From Rhizobiales bacterium SYSU XM002 (lineage in GTDB: Bacteria; Pseudomonadota; Alphaproteobacteria; Rhizobiales; Beijerinckiaceae), in NCBI GenBank assembly GCA_009846685.1, contig VWVY01000005.1, forward strand, positions 1-64,000: a stretch of 64,000 bases of DNA. The letters run 5' to 3'. Made by a program: the position numbers and the translations under genes. The stretch's first letter is position 1. Each line of letters opens with the position of its first letter. Of the stretch, positions 57,673-64,000 are shown one piece after another. Under the pieces are notes generated by a model, which was not told the DNA's origin, did no database searches, and saw nothing but the letters and a program-made list of their open reading frames with translations.

Positions 57673-58791
57673 ATGAAGGTTACGGTTGAGCAGGCCGCGC
57701 TGCTGAAGGCTCTCGGGCATGTGCACCGGGTGGTGGAACGCCGCAATACCATCCCGGTCCTCGCCAACGTCCTTCTGCGCGCGGAAGGGAACCAGCTCGC
57801 GCTGAAAGCGACCGATCTCGATATCGACATCGTCGAGGTCGTGGCGGCCGAGGTCTTGCAGGCTGGCACGACGACCGTGCCCGCGCATGTGCTCTACGAT
57901 ATCGTCCGCAAGCTCGCTGACGGGGCGCAGGTAAGCCTTGAGCAGGATGGTAACGCCGGTCAGGTCGTGCTGCGCTCGGGCCGCTCGCGTTTCTCGCTCC
58001 AGACCCTACCGGAAAGCGATTTCCCGGATCTCGCACCGGGCGAGATGAGCCACCGTTTTTCGGTGCAGGCGGGGCATCTCCGCAACCTCATCGACAAGAC
58101 GCAGTTTGCGATCTCGACCGAGGAAACGCGCTATTACCTCAACGGTATATATCTCCACACGACCGAAATGAACGGCGAAAGCGTGCTGCGCGCTGTCGCG
58201 ACCGACGGCCACCGCCTCGCACTTTGCGATACGCCGGCGCCGGCAGGTGCGGCGGGGATGCCCGGCGTCATCGTGCCGCGCAAGACCGTCGCCGAGCTCC
58301 AGAAGCTGCTGTCGGACAGCGATTCCCAGGTCGAGATCGAACTTTCGACCGTGAAGATCCGCGCGACCGTGGGTTCGATCGTCCTGACATCGAAGCTGAT
58401 CGACGGCACCTTTCCGGACTACGGACGTGTGATCCCGCAGCGGAACGACAAGTATCTTACCGTCGACCGCGATGAATTCGCGCGCTCGGTGGATCGCGTA
58501 TCAACCATCTCCTCGGAGCGTGGTCGCGCGGTGAAGTTCTCGCTCGGCGACGGCAAGCTGACGCTTTCGGTCCACAACCCTGATGCCGGGCAGGCGATCG
58601 AGGAACTGGCGGTCGACTATGAAGCCTCACCGCTCGAGATCGGCTTCAATGCGCGCTATCTTCTCGATATCATCGGTCAGCTTGAAGGCGACACGGCCCT
58701 GCTGAAGCTGGCCGATTCCGGCTCGCCGACGCTCATTCAGGATCGCGAGGGCGCAGCCAGCCTCTACGTGCTGATGCCGATGCGCGTCTGA
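57673..58791 (+). CDS. dnaN: DNA polymerase III beta sliding clamp
   Basis: Ring-forming processivity clamp, 372 residues in three similar domains (about 1-120, 128-245, 246-372). It begins MKVTVEQAALLKALGHVHRVV and ends VLMPMRV, the peptide-binding C-terminus of the family. GRSRFSLQTLPESDFPDL and NGIYLH blocks are intact. It is preceded by a hairpin leader and followed 2 bases later by recF. Confidence 0.97.
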   Translation: MKVTVEQAALLKALGHVHRVVERRNTIPVLANVLLRAEGNQLALKATDLDIDIVEVVAAEVLQAGTTTVPAHVLYDIVRKLADGAQVSLEQDGNAGQVVLRSGRSRFSLQTLPESDFPDLAPGEMSHRFSVQAGHLRNLIDKTQFAISTEETRYYLNGIYLHTTEMNGESVLRAVATDGHRLALCDTPAPAGAAGMPGVIVPRKTVAELQKLLSDSDSQVEIELSTVKIRATVGSIVLTSKLIDGTFPDYGRVIPQRNDKYLTVDRDEFARSVDRVSTISSERGRAVKFSLGDGKLTLSVHNPDAGQAIEELAVDYEASPLEIGFNARYLLDIIGQLEGDTALLKLADSGSPTLIQDREGAASLYVLMPMRV

Positions 58792-58793
58792 CC

Positions 58794-59930
58794 ATGCCGG
58801 TTGATGAGGTGCAGCCGCGCATCACCCGGCTGCGGCTCAGTGATTTTCGGTCCTACGCTTCGCTCGATATTGCGCCCGATGCACCGCTTGTGGCCCTGTG
58901 CGGGCCGAACGGCGCGGGCAAGACGAATATCCTCGAGGCCATCTCGCTGTTCACGCCGGGGCGGGGTTTGCGTCGCGCTACCTCAACCATGATCGCCTGC
59001 CGTGAAGGCGCTGGTGGCTATGCGGTGCTGGCCGATCTCACCGTCACAACCGGTTCGCTCCTTCTCGCGACCGCGCTGCCGCCGGGCGAAGCGCAGCGCC
59101 AGTGCCGGATCGATCGCGAGCCGGTGCCCTCGGCCAACCGCTTCCTTGATCACCTCGCGATGCTCTGGCTGACGCCGGATCAGGACGGCCTCTTCCGTGG
59201 GTCCGCCGGAGACCGGCGCCGGTTTCTCGATCGGCTGGTGCTTGCGGTCGATTCCGCCCACGGCACGCGCGCCAATGCCTTCGAGAATGCGCTGCGGCAC
59301 CGTAATCGTCTCCTTGAGGAGCAGAGCACGCAAACGCGCTGGCTCGATGCGATCGAGCAGGAGATCGTCGAGCTGGGCGTTGCCATCGCCGCCGCGCGGC
59401 TCGAAACCGTTCGGCGACTCCGAGCGCTGGTCGATGCCGATGCCGCGGCGATGGCGCCCTTTCCCCATGCTTTGCTCAGCCTTGAGGGCGCGCTCGAGAC
59501 CGAACTCGGGCTTCGCACGGCAGGCGCTGTGGAGGACTGGTATCTCGCCGCGCTGCGCGACGGTCGGGCGCGGGATCGTGCAGCAGGGCGAACGCTCGTC
59601 GGCCCGCAGGTTTCCGATCTCGTCGTCGTCCACGGACCCAAGAGCGAGCCGGCCGCGACCTGTTCGACCGGCGAACAGAAGGCGCTGTTGCTCGGTCTCG
59701 TACTGGCGCAAGCCCGTCTGATCGCCCAGATGCGGGGAGAACCGCCGCTTCTCCTGCTCGACGAGGTTGCAGCGCACCTCGACGCGGCCCGCCGCGCGGG
59801 GCTTTTCGCGCTGTTGCGAGCGCTCGGGGGGCAGGTCTTCATGACCGGGACCGACAGATTGCTCTTCGAGGGGCTTGGCGCGGGCAATCTTATTCTCTCG
59901 GTCGAAAACGGGCAGGTGCGTGATGCATGA
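58794..59930 (+). CDS. recF: DNA replication and repair protein RecF
   Basis: SMC-like ATPase that loads RecA at gaps with RecO/RecR. The 378-residue protein has Walker A GPNGAGKTNILEA near 38-50, the GSAGDRRRFLDRLV region near 136-149, the signature CSTGEQKALLLGLVLAQARL near 286-305 and Walker B LLLLDEVAAHLD near 319-330. It is 2 bases after dnaN, and its end overlaps the next gene by 8 bases. Confidence 0.96.
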   Translation: MPVDEVQPRITRLRLSDFRSYASLDIAPDAPLVALCGPNGAGKTNILEAISLFTPGRGLRRATSTMIACREGAGGYAVLADLTVTTGSLLLATALPPGEAQRQCRIDREPVPSANRFLDHLAMLWLTPDQDGLFRGSAGDRRRFLDRLVLAVDSAHGTRANAFENALRHRNRLLEEQSTQTRWLDAIEQEIVELGVAIAAARLETVRRLRALVDADAAAMAPFPHALLSLEGALETELGLRTAGAVEDWYLAALRDGRARDRAAGRTLVGPQVSDLVVVHGPKSEPAATCSTGEQKALLLGLVLAQARLIAQMRGEPPLLLLDEVAAHLDAARRAGLFALLRALGGQVFMTGTDRLLFEGLGAGNLILSVENGQVRDA

Positions 59931-60792
59931 GCCGCTCCCCCCGCATCCGCGTGATCGCACAGTCCCGCTGACGAGCCTCGAAACGCGGATTTCTGCCTGG
60001 ATACGGCCGAAGCTCCCCGCGTTTGCCTATGAATTCCTTGCTTTTGGCATCAAGCAGGCTTGGGCCTGTCTCTATGCCGGCGTGATGCTGGCGATGATCA
60101 TCGGCACGAAGTTCATCTGGAACCCCGATTGGCCCGTCGCGCGCTATGATTTTCTCACGGTCGCGGCGGTGCTGTTGCAGTTGCTGCTGCTGGAACTGAA
60201 ACTGGAGACCCCGCGCGAGGCGCTTGTCATCCTCATCTACCATGTTGTCGGCACGATCATGGAGATCTTCAAGACCGAGATGGGTTCCTGGGCCTATCCC
60301 GAGCCGAGTGCGCTCAGGATCGGCGGCGTGCCGCTTTTCACCGGATTCATGTATGCCTGTGTCGGCAGCTACATGGTGCGCGCGATCCGCTTGTTCGACA
60401 TGCGGTTCGAGCCCTATCCGCCGTTCTGGATGACGGCGGCGCTGGCGCTGGGGATTTACCTCAATTTCTTCAGCCATCACTACATTTTCGATTTCCGTTA
60501 TTTCCTGATGGCAGGCACGTTGCTGCTCTTCGCCCGAACGCGCATCTGGTTCACGCCCGGCGAGAAAACCTACTGGATGCCGCTGCCGCTCGCCGCGCTC
60601 CTGACAGCTTTTTTCCTCTGGATCGCGGAGAATATCGGTACGTTCACCGGCACCTGGCTCTATCCGAGCCAGAAGACCTGGCATCTCGTGGGGTTCTCGA
60701 AGATGGGTTCGTGGTATCTGCTGCTGTTCCTCAGCTTCGTGCTGGTAACGCTGGTGCATCGCCCGCGTGGGCGCGGCGGGGTGCGTCCATGA
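59923..60792 (+). CDS. DUF817 integral membrane protein
   Basis: A 289-residue membrane protein with about eight hydrophobic segments, matching the DUF817 type (family motifs FLAFGIKQAWACLYAGVML and MGSWAYPEPS, FSHHYIFDFRYFL). Function unknown. ATG 59923 overlaps the recF stop by 8 bases, so it is translated from the recF transcript, and it is coupled by ATGA to the next gene. Histidine pairs in SHHYIFD and a conserved YHVVGTIMEIFKTEMGSW region suggest possible metal or carotenoid-like chemistry, but that is speculative. Confidence 0.85.
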   Translation: MHEPLPPHPRDRTVPLTSLETRISAWIRPKLPAFAYEFLAFGIKQAWACLYAGVMLAMIIGTKFIWNPDWPVARYDFLTVAAVLLQLLLLELKLETPREALVILIYHVVGTIMEIFKTEMGSWAYPEPSALRIGGVPLFTGFMYACVGSYMVRAIRLFDMRFEPYPPFWMTAALALGIYLNFFSHHYIFDFRYFLMAGTLLLFARTRIWFTPGEKTYWMPLPLAALLTAFFLWIAENIGTFTGTWLYPSQKTWHLVGFSKMGSWYLLLFLSFVLVTLVHRPRGRGGVRP

Positions 60793-61154
60793 AAGCGGCG
60801 CTTGTCTACGCCGCCGGGCTTTTCGATCTGGCGATCTTTATCTTCCATGTTCTCTTCTGGCGCTTGTTCCGCTGGCCGGAGAGCCTTGAGCCGAGCGGAC
60901 AGCTCAACACCGCGACCACGCAAACGCTCAACATCATGCTGACCTATTGTTTCGCCGTTTACGCCGCCGCGCTGCTCTGGCAGGGCGGCGAAGCTGGGCC
61001 GGCGCTGCTTCTGCCGGCGGTCGGGTTCGGTGCCCTGCGCATGTGGCTCCAGTTCCGGTTGTTCGGCGTGGAGAATCGCCTGTCCCGCATTTTCACGGGT
61101 TTGATGGCGCTCGGCACGCTTCTCCACCTCATTCCCTCCGCAATCGCCGGCTAG
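60789..61154 (+). CDS. Small four-helix membrane protein
   Basis: A 121-residue product with four hydrophobic segments, about 6-28 (VYAAGLFDLAIFIFHVLFWRLF), 43-62, 68-86 and 95-116. No known family recalled with certainty; small integral proteins of this plan are often labelled hypothetical. ATG 60789 overlaps the DUF817 stop (ATGA), so the two are probably partners. Sits between recF and gyrB. Confidence 0.72.
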   Translation: MKAALVYAAGLFDLAIFIFHVLFWRLFRWPESLEPSGQLNTATTQTLNIMLTYCFAVYAAALLWQGGEAGPALLLPAVGFGALRMWLQFRLFGVENRLSRIFTGLMALGTLLHLIPSAIAG

Positions 61155-61199
61155 GCAGCGTTTCCCGCGTGCGTATGCGCGCGAGGGCAGCTAGATTAA

Positions 61200-63683
<2,484 letters not shown>

Positions 63684-63685
63684 CG

Positions 63686-64000
63686 ATGCTGGCAGATGGC
63701 CTGATCGCTGACGAAGCCGGCGCCATCCGCTGCTGGTGGCCGGGGGACGACCCCGCCTATCGCCGCTACCACGATGAGGAGTGGGGTCATCCGGTGACGG
63801 ATGATCGCCGCCTCTTCGAGAAGATCTGCCTCGAAGGGTTCCAATCCGGCCTCTCGTGGCTGACGATCCTGCGCAAGCGCGAGCGTTTCCGTGCCGCCTT
63901 TGCCGGGTTCGATTTAGAGAAGGTCGCGGCTTTCGGCGAGAGTGACATTGCTCGGCTGCTCGGTGACGCGGGCATCGTCCGCCATCGCGGTAAGATCGTC
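63686..64000 (+). CDS. tag: DNA-3-methyladenine glycosylase I (5' part, cut by window edge)
   Basis: Partial: 105 codons are present and the gene runs off the right edge. The sequence reads RCWWPGDDPAYRRYHDEEWG, LFEKICLEGFQSGLSWLTIL and GIVRHRGKIV, which is unmistakable for Tag, an HhH-fold glycosylase excising 3-methyladenine; its zinc site uses a Cys near the N-terminus (Cys16 here) and two C-terminal residues outside the window. ATG 63686 is 2 bases after the gyrB stop, so it is in the gyrB operon. Confidence 0.95.
   Translation, partial: MLADGLIADEAGAIRCWWPGDDPAYRRYHDEEWGHPVTDDRRLFEKICLEGFQSGLSWLTILRKRERFRAAFAGFDLEKVAAFGESDIARLLGDAGIVRHRGKIV

Overview
The window looks like chromosomal DNA of a GC-rich alphaproteobacterium, most likely of the order Hyphomicrobiales (Rhizobiales). 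The signs are a haem-regulated Irr repressor (Cys-Pro at residue 29, His triad at 117-119) divergent from fabA-fabB-fabI, the run rpsT-dnaA-dnaN-recF-gyrB, an inositol locus with the IolC-DUF2090 fusion and an RpiR-type IolR, intracellular PHB depolymerase, a CtrA-like site with clustered GANTC sites near dnaA, and one copy of a short palindromic repeat that I recall as dispersed in Rhizobiales genomes. I cannot place the genus. No phage, insertion sequence, CRISPR array or toxin-antitoxin pair is visible. The window is dense: the only gene-free stretch over 300 bases is upstream of dnaA.

Layout. 0.1-6.7 kb: glpD and irr leftward; fabA, fabB, a DUF3303 gene, fabI, a DsbA-like thioredoxin-fold protein and rpiB rightward. 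6.7-14 kb, leftward: a TauE/SafE permease paired with a SAF-domain dehydrogenase, a VOC metalloenzyme, pyruvate carboxylase and a FadR-type GntR regulator. 14.2-20.5 kb, rightward: a complete sugar-type ABC importer followed by two beta-hydroxyacid dehydrogenases, probably for a sugar acid or polyol. 20.5-24.2 kb: a FAD amine oxidase-like gene divergent from an ALDH7-type dehydrogenase around a palindrome, then an orphan membrane protein. 24.4-29.5 kb: a translationally coupled CoA-transferase and TPP enzyme, then a class A PBP. 29.5-32.9 kb, leftward: Bcr/CflA efflux, a YgjP-type metallopeptidase and phaZ.

33-46.6 kb is an inositol region. The leftward overlapping operon iolR-iolC-iolD-iolE-iolB faces a rightward operon of SDR, iolG-like dehydrogenase, inositol-monophosphatase-like phosphatase and an AfuABC/FbpABC-type importer. 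A perfect GGAA-N6-TTCC palindrome, the IolR-type operator, lies between them. Phosphatase plus an AfuA-like receptor lacking the iron-binding Tyr-Tyr pair suggests uptake of a phosphorylated polyol or sugar. This is the most interesting inference in the window.

46.7-64 kb: tRNA-Arg(CCG); leftward cysK and dut-coaBC-ubiB-ubiE; rightward mutM, an enoyl-CoA hydratase, a second TauE/SafE protein, rpsT with a strong terminator, then dnaA, dnaN, recF, DUF817, a four-helix membrane protein, gyrB and the start of tag (cut by the right edge). The dnaA-dnaN gap holds paired GANTC sites and a canonical terminator hairpin only 25 bases before the dnaN start.
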